DNA from: Corinectria fuckeliana
Taxonomy: Eukaryota; Ascomycota; Sordariomycetes; Hypocreales; Nectriaceae
DNA length: 64,000 nucleotides
Reading direction: 5' to 3'
NCBI GenBank assembly: GCA_019137255.1
Contig: WPDH01000154.1
Coordinates: forward strand, 62,001-126,000
Both the position numbers and the translations under genes were made by a program. A model generated the notes under the pieces. The model saw only the letters and a program-made list of their open reading frames with translations, searched no databases and was not told where the DNA came from. Below, one piece after another: positions 47,358 to 58,898 of this stretch. Position 1 is the stretch's first letter. Every line of letters begins with the position of its first letter.

Positions 47358-48284
47358 ATGTTGAATATTCATAGGGTCAGATTAGATCTGAGACCGTGTT
47401 CACCATGATCCCCGAAGCAGAGGATCGACATGTGGAAGTCGGCGTACATTTAGTTTTAGTTTTTTTCTGGTATTAGAAGAAAAGCGGTTGGTCGATCTGT
47501 TGTCACAGTGTCAATGTCACCTCTTAAAGAGGGGTTTCTAGACATTGCGACTATAGCAAAGTAACGAAGAGCAGAGTACGATAGAGTGTGTTTCACGCAT
47601 GGCGTTTTGTTGTTTTAGGTGGGGAAGACAGATGGCCGTCGGGCAACCTCACCCTCCTGTATATATGATGGTGTCTGAACAATTTTACCTCGCCTTCTCT
47701 CCCCGTTGATACCACGATCTGAGCGATTGTGAAGTTCCACTGACTCGAAACTTCGCATGTGTAATGAATATTATGACGCAAAGTAATCGCGACAATTAAG
47801 ACGCCTGTTACCAGCTTCCACAAGAGCATGACATAAAGGAAAACAAAGGGAATGATAATAACAAGGCAAGTTGAGTATACACAGGACCATACCGGACAGC
47901 TTTCGTCCCCTGGGCTGGTATCAACCTCTTCAGCACTAACCACTCCCGTTGCCCACAATGACCTTCGCCGACCGTCTCCCATTTACCCCAGCATTCGCCC
48001 CTTACCTCTCACCTCCCATCTTGCAGCCTACATGGCTGCTCAGGGCCCTCACATGAGATTCGCCGATGCGCTCATGTCACCTAGAGTAAAGCATGCTCAT
48101 TCAGTCCATGACCTCGTACACGAATAACTAGTCCCGTTTGGAACTTTGATATCACAGCTTGATGTAGCTTGCTATGGCCTCAATCATATTCATCACCCCT
48201 TGGACCCTGCCAGCGTACGAGCGCCGTGCCCGTACCTGGTCGCGCCTCGGCAAGGAGCGTTGATTGCGAAGCCACTGTCCCTTT
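47358..48284. other. Convergent 3' region
   Basis: About 0.9 kb between the stops of the desaturase and the VAP gene. A 129-codon open frame on the minus strand (47593-47982) would encode one hydrophobic segment but has no homolog I recognise. I see no supported gene. Confidence 0.4.
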
Positions 48285-49476
48285 CTAAAAGAAGAAGTAG
48301 GCGAGAAGGAAGCTGATGAGGCACAGGATTGCTGCAAGCTGCACCGGCACGCCCTCGACGGTCTGTTTCACGGCCTGGTTCGTCTTGATGACGGCCTGCT
48401 TCACATCATCCGTGGTGGTGTTCTTAACTCGCTGTCGGAGCCCAGTCTCCTGGAGAGAAGCAATCTGGGCCTCGGCCTGGGCCAGCTTGGCCTTGAGCTC
48501 ATCAACTGCCGATTCAGCGGTTGAGGTGGCGGCCGCGGTAGCTTGAGCAAATGTGCTCTTGGCCTCGGGCTTCTCCTCAGGCCCCTCGTCCTGCGCGGGG
48601 ATATCTTCGGTAGCGTAGGGCGGAGGAGACGTGGAAGGGGCAGAGCCGTCGGTAGCACCGGGAGATGAGAAAGCGCGAGGTGCTTCAGGGGTCTCGCTGG
48701 CCTGATTGGATACGTGGTCAGCATTCGAGTCCATGCGCCAGGAAGCCGCATACTTACACCGTTCGACAGCGAGTGCCTGTTAGGTGTCACCGCCACGGGG
48801 CGACTGGCGCCCTGGTCTTGTTCGGGGTTCGCCGACAGCCAGTTGACGCGGATCTTTCGCTCCAGGAGCTGGCCCTTCTCGGCAGTGTCCAACTGTGAGA
48901 CACTCGATTAGCTTCCGACATGTAATGTGTAGGAAGTGCGAAATGTTTCTCACCACGTTGGCGATACTAGCAAACTCCTTATCGGGGGTGATACGCGCCG
49001 ACTGAACCAGGAATTTGTCTCGGCACCTTGCGTCGGGCGGAGGCTCCTGCTTCATGGCCTGCAGGAGGACTAGTGGACGATTAGCCGCCCGAGAATCAAT
49101 CTGAAAAAGCACGCCAGAGCCTACCGGTGACATCGAACTGCTGTCCGGGCTCGATGCGGCCCGCATTTGGTCGGACACAGTATCTGGAGGAATCGTCAGG
49201 CACGGGGTCTTGGCGGGCGAGATGGGGGAGGTATACTGTTTCGGCGCAGTAGTTTTGACCTGGAACCAAGGTTAGCAGAGCGGGCTGTCGCAAGGGGTTC
49301 AGACGGCGCGCATACCTTGAAGGCAATGGGCAAGGTGTTGGGGTTCGTGATGCTGAGTGTCTGCGCAACCTCGGCAAGAAAGGGTCCTGGATTCCGAGTT
49401 AGCCTCCTTGTCGCGTGTGGTGGGCGGATCACGCACGCCGAAAGCTCAGCTCGAGCGGCTCGATATCGACCGACAT
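48285..49476 (-). CDS. SCS2: VAP/Scs2-type ER membrane contact-site receptor
   Basis: Seven exons, complement(48285..48701, 48758..48892, 48954..49069, 49125..49183, 49237..49259, 49316..49386, 49437..49476), encode 286 residues. The MSP domain fills residues 2 to about 130, with the conserved FRRPF, AFKVKTTAPKQYCVRPN and GRIEPG segments that form the FFAT-binding groove. A Pro/Ser/Ala-rich linker and a coiled coil (DELKAKLAQAEAQIASLQ) follow. The protein ends in one hydrophobic helix (LAAILCLISFLLAYFFF), so it is tail-anchored in the ER. It recruits FFAT-motif lipid-transfer proteins and tethers ER to plasma membrane. The gene is unusually intron-rich for this window; one exon is only 23 nt. 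The yeast symbol is used by homology. Confidence 0.94.
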
Positions 49477-49480
49477 GGCT

Positions 49481-49505
49481 GGGTAGGGTAGGGTAGGGTA
49501 GGGTT
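49481..49505. repeat. (GGGTA)4 telomere-like pentamer array
   Basis: Four GGGTA units followed by GGGTT lie 5-29 bp upstream of the VAP/Scs2 start codon, in its 5' leader. On the coding strand this reads TACCC repeats. It resembles, but is not, the TTAGGG telomere repeat. Confidence 0.85.
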
Positions 49506-51162
49506 CGTGCGGGATTCGTGCGAGATGATGGCTTTCGGAGGGCTGTTGCAGAGTCGCGATGCGCTGAGGGGGCGCGAGATGGGGAAAATGCGGTGGCAGA
49601 TGAAGTAAGGTGAGGTGAGGTGTGGTGGAAGAGGCAAGTGGAAACGTGGCCGCGGCAGGCGAAGAAGTCGAAGAGGTCGAAGAAGTCGGAGTAAGAGGGT
49701 CCTACAGCGGCGGCGGTGGGCGAGGTGGTGGTCAGGAGATAATTTGCTGGGAGCCGGCGAGCAGGAGGAGTGTGATGCTATTAATTTGGTGGTAAAGAAG
49801 AGAGTTGGTGTCGCTGTGGCCTGGCTTCCGTCACGACGTAATTGATGGTGCCGGGGAGCCCAGGTTGCCTGCTGAGCTTCTCCCGTTCGTTGCTGGAGGA
49901 AGCACGGACCGCCCGGGCCATTTCCACCGCATATACTGTAACAGGCCTAGGTACTTGAGCACACCACAACCACAAACCAAAGCCTGCCAAGTTGGCGACA
50001 TGCATGCAGCACGGAGACAACACACACTCGCACGTGCACGCGGTTCTGATGCTCAATCCTTGCCCGGAATATCTCCGTCTCTGTACTTCTCTAATCCATG
50101 TTTTTCTCTACTTTACTTTAGACTGCCAACTTACCTCTCCTGGTACATATCGACTTCGCCAATACAACTACCCACCCTCACGGATCTCTTTTGTGGTCCC
50201 AGCCCATGGAGCCACCATTGTTGGGAACCACTACTCCGTAAGTTAAACTGTAATTACCGCCGCACTGGCCGGGGCTCGTCGAGGCAAACATAGTCCTACT
50301 ACTATTCTCCCAGGGATTGCCAACAAATCAATAAGCCAAGAGGCTCATCTTTAAAAAGGCAAATTCTCGCTGCAATCACCGACCCAGGGTTCTCCCAGTA
50401 CAGAGGGCTCTTCCGCACTTAGGCTCGTTAGCAAACTAGGCCTAGATACCTACGAAGTATCTAGTCACAGTGTTCCTGATCAGTTGTGGGGTTAGAAGAC
50501 GCTTCCCCCTGTCCTGTCCAGGCCACTCCACGATTCCCTCGACCCTCGTAGATCCTCCAGGAAAATCGCTGTACGTCGTACGTACATATTCAGGGTCCGG
50601 TACGCCATCGTAGTCAAGGCATTGTAAGAGATGCGATCCGGCGTTCTCATCATCGGATGAATTTGGGTATGTAGAAGCAATGGGCAAGACGAAAAAGCCA
50701 CAGACTTCCATTGCAAGATCGGAGCATTGGATTATCTCCCGACAAGACTTCGTGAGTGCCAAATCCACATCGACTCTAGGGTCTCGGGCGGCATCGCGAT
50801 GCCCTGCTGTGCGGCATTACTACGGCTAACCGCCCAGCACGTCACTACTACTAGTAGAGGCAGGTGCTAAATGACGTCCCGTGCTAAACACATTTGCTAC
50901 CAGGCACAGCTCACCCGAAGCTCGGCCTTGCACTTACACCCATCTGCACTCACAGGCTCTTCCGCTCAGCCTCCATCGTTTCTCTGCTCTGTTTGTAGAG
51001 TTTCACCTTTTGGAATTGAAGAGAAGGACGTCGAAGCCGCTCTTGGATCCCCGCCTCATCAAGCTGCTACCAACCGTTGCAGTCCTCATTGCCCCTCACC
51101 TCGCTCGCCTCAACCCCACAATAAGCATCTACCAACTACATCCTCATATCCTCGCCGCCAAG
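49506..51162. promoter_or_regulatory. Divergent intergenic region, VAP / UBX
   Basis: About 1.66 kb between divergent start codons. A purine-rich patch at 49640-49720 may belong to the VAP promoter, and a TC-rich leader precedes the UBX start. A 108-codon minus-strand open frame at 50442-50768 is noted but not supported as a gene. Confidence 0.4.
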
Positions 51163-52284
51163 ATGCCTTCCGATCTCGATACTCTGCTCGACATGGGCTT
51201 TGACAAGGAGCGTTCCGAGCTCGCCGTCAAGAAGACGGGAGGCCGTAAGTTCTCTCCCAGCCCTTCTGTCGCCCCGCAATGGCTGACCCGCCCCAGTGCA
51301 GGGCGCTCTCCAGTGGCTCGAGGACAGCCAGGACAAGTCTCTCGACGACATCAAAGCCGCCGAAGCTGCCAAGAAGGCCGACGATGAAGACGAAGACAAC
51401 GACACGAAGGCCCACATTGCGGAGCTCGAGACCGGCAATGCTCAGTCTCTCGTCTGCAATGAATGTGGCAAGCGCTTCCGAAACCAGGACCTTGCAAGCT
51501 ACCACGCTGGCAAGACGTCAGTTTCCCACTTGAGCGTGGACGCTCGTGGCATCTTGCTGATTTAGTGTTCTAGTGACCACACCGACTTCTCGGAGTCGAC
51601 AGAAGAGATCGCCCCCTTGACTGAGGAGGAAAAGAAGGCCAAGCTCGAGGAGCTCCGTGAGCGCCTAAAGGCTAAAAAGGCTCTCATGACCGACCGGGAC
51701 AAGGAGGAACAGAAGCGGAATGAGGTACAAACTCACGCTCCCAGATCTTTTCCACTACAAACACGCACCCACTAACAGGCCTCAAGAGAATCCGCCAAAA
51801 GTCTACCAAGGAGACCCATGAGGCTAAGGAGGAGCTCGCGCGAAAGGAGCAGATGAAAGAAGCCGCCCGCAAGCGCCAGGAGAAGCTCGAAGACATTGAC
51901 GCCAAGAAACGCATCAAGGCCAAGATCGAGGCCGACAAGGCCGAGCGCCGCCGCAAGGCCGAGGAAGCCAAGGCCGCGCGTGAAGGCAGAGCCCCCGAGG
52001 CTGAGCCTGCGGCGGCTGCTCCCCCCGCGTCGGCTGCACGACCCAAGGTCAACCATAGTGAGGCTAGACTTCGTCTTCAGACCGACTCGGGTAACATCAT
52101 GAAGACGCTCCCTGCGGAGACGACTCTGTTTGAGCTCGCACAGCTGTTGGAGACTGAGACGGGCAACGCAGTTGCCAGCTTCACGACTACGTTCCCCAGA
52201 CAGACCTTCGAGGGCTCCGTGGATTTTTCCAAGACCTTGAAGGAAGCTGGGTTGGTCCCGTCGTCGGTCTTGATCGTGAAGTAG
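51163..52284 (+). CDS. UBA - zinc finger - UBX protein (UBXN1-like Cdc48 cofactor)
   Basis: Exons 51163..51244, 51297..51516, 51574..51724 and 51787..52284 encode 316 residues. A UBA domain at about 3-45 (LDTLLDMGF, LQGALQWLE) should bind ubiquitin. A C2H2-type zinc finger at about 77-100 (LVCNECGKRF, SYHAGKTDH) is followed by the FSESTEEIAPLTEEEK segment seen in UBXN1 relatives. A long charged coiled coil spans about 115-210. The UBX domain is at about 225-316 (LRLQTDSGNIM, FPRQTFEG). UBX domains dock on Cdc48/p97, so the protein likely brings ubiquitylated clients to that segregase. The last intron has two AG acceptors; only the later one, AAG at 51786, keeps frame. Confidence 0.93.
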
Positions 52285-52730
52285 ACGTTTAAATCAAGCG
52301 AGTGTGAAATGCATAGCGCGGCGTTTGCAACGGGACAGTGGGATAGCGCTGGGGTGATGGAGGGAATCGGCTTTTACGAGGCATCCAAAACAGTAGTGGT
52401 CAGTAGTAACCATCGCACAAATCTGCATCATGAGAAATGCAAGACAGAAATGATTTCAGACACCACATTCACTTCGCAGGAGGCATGCTGTTGAACTGCA
52501 AACCACCCATGGCGGGACTTTTTTTTATTCAGAGCCGTTTAACTGACCAATTCTCCCTCCGCGCGAACTCCGTGAGAGCATTCATCATAGTATCGTATGA
52601 ACGAAGCTACTCTGTCCAGGGCGCAGGATATCGTGCCCTCTCCATCCTGTATGATCGATCGATTGGAAACCCCGAAGCCATGCAGTTGAAGTACAAAGAA
52701 GCAAGGAAACAGTCGTCGTGGCGTAGCTGC
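52285..52730. other. Convergent 3' region
   Basis: About 450 bp between the stops of the UBX gene and ribosomal P1. It holds both 3' UTRs; no gene seen. Confidence 0.4.
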
Positions 52731-53296
52731 TTAGTCGAAGAGACCGAAGCCCATATCCTCGTCGGACTCCTCCTTCTCTGTAACGGGTGTTAGCACAAAC
52801 GAGCCATCGGGCAAGGGAGACATTAGGGGAGTTCAACGTACCCTCCTCCTTCTCCTCCTCGACAGCCTCAGCGGCGTCACCGCCAGTGGCGGCAGCGCCA
52901 GCGGGGGCGGCAGCGCCGCCACCGGAACCGACGTTCACGAGAAGGTCCTTGACGTCCTTGCCCTCGAGAGCCTGCACACACAAAAATTCCCCGTCAGAAA
53001 ATCGATGTCCTAAATCGTCGCACACATATCTGGTTGAAGCAGTCGAGTCGTACCTTGGCGAAGATGGAAGTCCAGATGGGCTCGACCTCCTCGACCTTGG
53101 CGGCCTTGATGAGGGTCTGGAGCTTGTCGGCCTGGTTGTTGCGATCACGAATTAGCCATCACCACAATTCGAAATTCGGGGTGCGCGCGGGGCAGGGAAA
53201 TTCGTGGGCGGCGGAAAGGGGACGTACGGTGATCTCAACGCCATCATCGGCGAGGATCAGGGCCGCGTAGGACGAAGCGAGCTCGGCGTGAGACAT
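52731..53296 (-). CDS. RPP1: 60S acidic ribosomal protein P1
   Basis: Exons complement(52731..52777, 52842..52971, 53054..53131, 53228..53296) encode 107 residues. The N-terminal helical domain (MSHAELASSYAALILADDG, KLQTLIKAAKVEEVEP) dimerises with P2. An Ala/Gly-rich hinge and an acidic stretch follow. The last residues, ESDEDMGFGLFD, are the universal P-stalk tail that contacts elongation factors at the ribosomal GTPase centre. Three introns interrupt a 324-nt coding region, and the last exon carries only the tail and stop. Splitting of small ribosomal-protein genes like this is common in filamentous fungi. Function is certain from the tail and length. It is divergent from the DUF2408 gene. 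Confidence 0.97.
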
Positions 53297-54128
53297 TGTG
53301 AATGATTTCTGGCGATGCAGGTGGTGATGGAGAGTCTGCACGATGTCGTTGTGGTTGGAGGTCGAATATCACCGAAGACGCTTGCCACAGAAAATTACCC
53401 TGGTCGAAATTCCGTTGGAGGGCTTCAAGACCTAACAGTGGAGGGCGAAATAGATTATCCGTGCGCCGAGAAGGCAGCCATGAGTGGGTCTGGCGCGTGA
53501 TTGGCCAGATGTCTCTCCGCCAATCAGCGGCCGCATCATGGACCAGCGAGGGATTCCCAGACGGTCTCGACGCAAGTACCCCACCCCGCTGGCTCCCAAG
53601 CCTCCATCCCCCCCCACCATCGCTCTTTATCCATTATCGCTGCATTGCTGGAGATCTAGTCTACTAGCAAGAACGGAGTGACAACATCCTTGGTGTGGAA
53701 GGGGTAGTCTAACGCCGCAATCGCTTGGCCACCTCGACGCCGAACTTGCACCTGCGAATCCACCTACAATCTGCCTGCGACCCTCCCCGCGATAGCCATA
53801 CATTCTCCAGACAACGTCACTACGTCTTCTACCATCCATCCGTTCGTCTATGGTATTGGTTACTTAGCCGCAACGTTTAGGCAAATATATACTCCACCAC
53901 TCTATTCAACTCCCTCAACGACCCCGCCGCTACTCTCAGTCGCCGGTCAGTGCCCATTGCTCGTTGCGGCCCGGAAGCTCTGGAACGCACGTCCACGCAG
54001 AGCCTTACCCCTCGGCTCCCACGGCTCTACTTTTCCGATCATCCTGTCTGCTGCACCCAACGAGCAGCTCATCCTTCTTGCCGGCCTTGAATCTGTCTGA
54101 GACGCAGAGAACCGACGTCATCGACGCC
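53297..54128. promoter_or_regulatory. Divergent intergenic region, P1 / DUF2408
   Basis: About 0.83 kb between divergent start codons, with the promoter of a highly expressed ribosomal gene on one side. No other gene seen. Confidence 0.45.
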
Positions 54129-55696
54129 ATGGAGACACCAGCAATCCCTCTCCCGCAGGACCCCCGGGAACGGGCCATCCTCGACCAACTGACATTGATC
54201 CGAGACCAGCTGCTGCTTCTCAAGCAGGATCGCACCAACTATATCCGAGCACAAGATGTTATGCCGCTATATGACCGAACAATGGACCAAGTCAAGGAGC
54301 TTAACGTCGTCCGAGCGGAGACTGGGCATAAGGCGGAGAATAGATGTGGGTGGACCGAGAAGCGTCGCAGATGCGCAAACTGACGTGTCTTCGTACAGTG
54401 GACAGGGTCCTGGAGAGCTGCTTCCAACTGCTCTCTTTATGTTACCTTACAATTGGTCGCAACAACGAGGCGCCCGCGACCTACGCTCTGACCTCTACCA
54501 TTAAGCGATTGCTGGACCATCTCGTCGAAGCCGACCTATACTCTTCCAAGGACCTCGGGAGCATTCAAACGACGCTTGGGAGTCTCTCTCAGAGTATTGT
54601 ACAGGGTTCGCACCAAAACATACCCGAGAAGATGTCTTCGCCCTACATGCTCGCCCTTCTATCAGACCGTGTCGAGCTTTGCCAAGCTACCTTGACAAAA
54701 CTCCAGAAGAGGCTTGAGAGGATTCCAGAACCGCTTCTTTCGACGCACCAATGCCTGATTTCCATCCTGCGCGCCGTGGCGCTGGCGAATACAAAGTCCA
54801 AGGTAGGGAAGTCTGAATCTTCAACGGGCTATACTGACTAGCCACCTAGTTCTCAACTTCCGAGGTTAAGAAGCTGAGGCATCAGATCGTGGAGATTGGA
54901 GAGCGCCACAACGGCGGCACATTCACGTCGGAAGACGGTACCGTGGTGCCTGGTAGTGACGAAGTTCGCGACCTGTACCAGCGATGCCTCAAATGGTCCG
55001 ACGTTGTCCTCGAGCGGTAAGACTCTTGCCTAACCGACGATGATGCCCTCTAACTCCTCTCAGAAAGGGCGTCGTGGCCGACCAATGGCGGCCAATCTAT
55101 GATGCCTTGGTCGGGATCCGAAACGACCTCGAGAAACTTTCTCTGACGCAAGCGTGGTCTCTCCGCGAAACAGACCTTTACGACTTCCAACGACAACTTG
55201 ACAAGATTGACGAGAGTCGAGAGAACGGAAATTGGCTAGATGATCGAGGTCGGCCCGCAGACTTGTGGACACAACGAACCCTTTTGTATCTGATTCGACG
55301 GTCCTACGCATACATGTACTCATTCATGCTGGCGTCTGAGCCAGTGTCCGAAGCCCTGCTTCCCATCTACAACCAGTTACAAACGTTGAAGCGGTGTCTC
55401 GTCGAGGTTAAGAAGAACGGAGGCGTGTCATCTGTTCGAGAGCTTTACCCGTACAGCATGAAGGTTCGTCGATCTTCCAGTATTCACTACTGGGCCTGCA
55501 CTTACTGACACTGACGCAGCTCAACTCGCTCGACAATATGAAGGTAGACGGCAAGTTTGTCGTGAACGGCGACATTCCCGAAGGCCAAGGCAGCGTTAGC
55601 GAATTGCTAGCTGAGTGCTTTGATCTGAACTACGATCTTCGGGTGGCAGCTGAGGAAGGCGGCGAGAACGGTTCTCCCGAGTCGGATGGAGAGTGA
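54129..55696 (+). CDS. DUF2408 / UPF0662 family cytoplasmic protein
   Basis: Exons 54129..54345, 54399..54802, 54850..55016, 55064..55463 and 55520..55696 encode 454 residues. The protein is mainly helical, with the conserved LIRDQLLLLKQDRTNY, LDRVLESCFQLLSLC and DLYQRCLKWSDVVLE segments of the DUF2408 family (yeast YPL260W, fission yeast C30C2.08). The family is conserved across fungi and has no established biochemical role. No signal peptide or membrane segment is seen. The C-terminus is acidic (EEGGENGSPESDGE). An in-frame ATG at 53964 lies far upstream and would add a poor-looking leader, so the start at 54129 is preferred. It converges on the YciI-like gene, with 381 bp between stops. 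Confidence 0.9.
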
Positions 55697-56077
55697 GGGC
55701 GAGAACCAGGCTCAGTGGGGGAAAACGGACATTCTGCTTGTTTTTGTTTTGGTGTATGATAGCATCGGCTTTCCTTTGGCTAATCTTACTTTGCTGGAGG
55801 TCTGGACGGATGGACGAAAGGCCGTCCTCCAGGCTGTTTGGGGGGTATTAGCCTCGAGGGTCATGGGTCTGGTGTCTTGCCGAGCCTCACATGGACGAAG
55901 GGAAATAGGTGACGACTCGGGATGGTTCGAAGACGCGGATTTTCCAGCAATGGGTATTGTTTCTATGGGTAACGGAAACCAAAAGGGCTTGGTAGTAGCA
56001 TTCAGGGTTTTCAATGTCATTATTGAGCATCGACTGCGTCTTGCCATGTGGGTATGTTTCTCTCCAAGTGATGCTGC

Positions 56078-56703
56078 TCAGGGGTTCCTAAAGGCGCATT
56101 TGAAGGGATAAATCTGGATCTAGGTGGGTTTAGCATGTCGTCCTATCGGAAAATCGGGCAGTTATTATAGCGCTCACCTTTTCCATATCCCAGACACCCG
56201 AGGTAGCGTAGATGTCCTTGCTAAGCTGCTCGCGGACCTGTTCCACAGACTCGGCGACACACACGATGGTGCTGCCCGCGAAGTCGAGGCTGGCAGGGTC
56301 GTCGTCCTTGGGGACGCTATGAAGAAGGGCGCCTTGTGGGCGTCAGCTTGGTGGTTCAAGGAGGATCCGACGTCTGTCTCACCGCCCGTCTTCCAGCTTC
56401 CGTCTTCCTTGAGGGGGACCATGTTCTCAAAGTGCTGTCTACAGTGCACCGGTTAGCCCGCATCTCACACTAACAGGCGGAGGAATCGTACTGGCGGACT
56501 GCGAGGCGCTTTTCGACGGCGTTGGGCTTGTCGAGGGCGACAACGAGGAACTCGTATTTTCGCCCGGGCTTGGTGCCGGAGACGGTAGTCATGTTGCGGG
56601 TGTTGGTGTTGGTGCCGGCGAGTCGGGTGGTGATGGCAAAGCGTGATAGAGGAGGTCTGGTGGCGCAGATGGAGAGTCGCTGGAAGGCGAGGATAGTTGA
56701 CAT
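56078..56703 (-). CDS. YciI-like (YCII domain) protein, probably mitochondrial
   Basis: Exons complement(56078..56119, 56178..56332, 56383..56438, 56492..56703) encode 154 residues. From about residue 38 the sequence has the YCII ferredoxin-like fold pattern: KYEFLVVALDKPNAVEKRL, QHFENMVPL, GSWKTGGALL, LDFAGSTIVCVAES and the DIYATSGVWDMEKI segment, ending in PFKCAFRNP. Bacterial YciI relatives are small dimeric proteins with a conserved His/Asp site; the fungal function is not known. The first 37 residues are Arg/Ser/Thr-rich and without acids, like a mitochondrial presequence. A second ATG (MTTVSGTK) would give a cytosolic form of about 117 residues. Three introns in a short gene. The last exon encodes only 13 residues. 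Confidence 0.88.
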
Positions 56704-58898
56704 GAGTGGGAAGAGCCCGGACCAGAGAGCTGAGTCTTCTGGAATTGGAGATGAAGGTGCCTTCTTAAGCACAGCTGGGCCGAGGATGAAGCCTGTGTTC
56801 CACGGCCTGCAATCGGAAGGAAGCTGCGGGGACGGTCTAATTAATCCAATGCGGGGGAGCGATTGATTAACGTTGTGGGCGCGCGGGGATAATCTCCACT
56901 CTCCAATAAGCCAAGCCAAGCAGCGGGTGAAAAGAAATAGTGGTTATTCCGGTGGATGTTGGCGATTCCCTTGTATGCGGCAGTTTGCAGAAGGGATCTC
57001 GTTGGGAATTAGCAGACGATGTGCTGTTTTGACGAGCTCCCGACTCAAGATGCATCGCCAATTGAGGACGGGAATTTGCATTCTACCGTGTGACACGAAG
57101 GGTGAGATATCAGGTGTGCAAGTCCCGGAGGATTAGTCTTATTGAGAAGCGGAGGGATAATTACTGGTTGTGGTTAGTTAGCTAGCTTCCAGACTCGACC
57201 ATTCCCTCTCCGTACTGAGAAAGAAGAGATTAATTTGCACATGCTTGATCGATCAATCGAAACTACGAGTGGAAAGACCCCCAGCCATTTCCGCACTCGC
57301 CACCGAATTCCAATCGCTCTGTGAAAACATTGCCACAGGCCGTCGTCATATCACCGACGTCGGCGTTGTGACGATGGCTTTCAACCAAAATCTTCATCTC
57401 GTGGCCGTGTCCCATGGACACAAACCTGACTCACGCCTCGGACATACAATGCCAAATACCTACATACATAGTAGATTTACATTGTCTAAACCGGTATGAA
57501 CCGAGTGAGCCGCGTACCAAAGAGGAACGCGGCCCCGAGGCCAAATGACGACAAATGGTCCAGGGTAACCGGCCTAGCTGGACAAGCACCGGATTTCGAC
57601 TAACCGAAACAAGGCCCGAGGCAATTGGAAGATGCGGATAACTGTGGTTGTTCCGTAAGCTCACAACAGAGACCGAACCCCGAGCCGGGATTGACCAAAC
57701 GATTGACAATCAACCGTGCGTATAGTGCACCGGGGATGCCGGGTTTGCTTGCCTGGCCTTATGCCTGTCATCTTTCCCGCTTGCTTTCGCGAGCGAGATG
57801 CGTAGATGAAACAACTGGAGCGCGGCCGGGCAGATCCCGAGAACCGCCCGCGTCTCGGGAACGACGGTGAAGATGTTCAGACTACTTGGATCGTCGTGGG
57901 TTAGAACCACTTCGTGATTTGACTGCCGGTAGTAGCCAAAGAGTCCGGAGACCTCGCGAGGTAGGTTTTTCATATTCGGTCTCTATGTTTGCGCCGTTGG
58001 CGAGCGCCTCATGAAAGTCACTTACCGTGGAGTACGGGGCCCAGAAGAGCTTCGAAGGCAAGCGGCAGCCGCAGAAGGGTCCACCATCAACATTACCGAC
58101 GCTTCCACAGCAGTCGAAGGTATTTCTGATTCTTCGCTTTGACAACAAGAATGGTGAGTAGCCGGTTTAGAGGCCCGGCGTTGATGGGCTCGGCATTCCG
58201 TACGTGTGTACCCATATCTTTAAGAATGACGTTCTGAGAGAAGAAATGTTGAAGAGGTAATGGTAATGTTGGCTAGGGTCCAGGTGACTGAGGTACGTAG
58301 ATTTATTTGTGAGCGCTTCCATTGTAATTATGTCATCATGGCGAGAATTACGGAGTACAGTACTACTTACTGAAGAGTCCCCGGCGCACTTGTCGGAGCA
58401 TCCGGAGAACACAAGCCTCGCGCTCACCGGGCAAAGGACCCGCTCACCAGCTCCGAGGGAGGGAGGGTGGCAGCGAGAGGCATTAATAACCAACGTATCC
58501 GGCTTTTTTCGTCAGACCACCTTGTGACCATTGCAATTGTCCCGCAATTCGGGGCCGCAATTCGGGGGAAGGGGGGGGAATCTGATTTTCTGGGGCTTGT
58601 CCTTGGAGAAAACGGAGATGGACAGGCCGGATTCAGACGGGTCAGCCGAGCTTCTTCCTTGGTTGGCACATGGCTCTGGCATGGCCCGAGTGCTTGGGAA
58701 GTGACGATATAACATCCGGGTTCTTCTCTTCTCACTTGTGTTTCTTCTGCGCAGCTTCCCTTACCCCCTCATCAGCACATCACATTTAGTGATATATAGA
58801 TAGCTCAGAGCTACAACTACCACACATCAGAACCTTTTTACTTCTCACACCCGCATCTCCACCAACTACCTACAAACACACCCAGATCACACACCAAA
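56704..58898. promoter_or_regulatory. Divergent gene-poor region
   Basis: About 2.2 kb between divergent start codons of the YciI-like gene and the small unknown gene. Open frames are short and domainless. A CA-rich leader with many ACC and CAC words lies directly before 58899. No gene or clear repeat seen. Confidence 0.4.

Noticed and set aside
47593..47982. 129-codon minus-strand frame with one hydrophobic segment
   Set aside because: Lies between two convergent stops, in likely 3' UTRs; a single hydrophobic stretch in AT-rich DNA is weak evidence.
50442..50768. 108-codon minus-strand frame with fairly protein-like composition
   Set aside because: No homolog recognised and no transcript evidence; kept here rather than as a gene, though it is the best of the intergenic frames.
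51517..51573. UBX exon 2 extended past 51516 to the TAG at 51563-51565
   Set aside because: The extension stops at once and loses the conserved HAGKTDHTDF junction, which is restored by the GTCAGT to TTCTAG intron.
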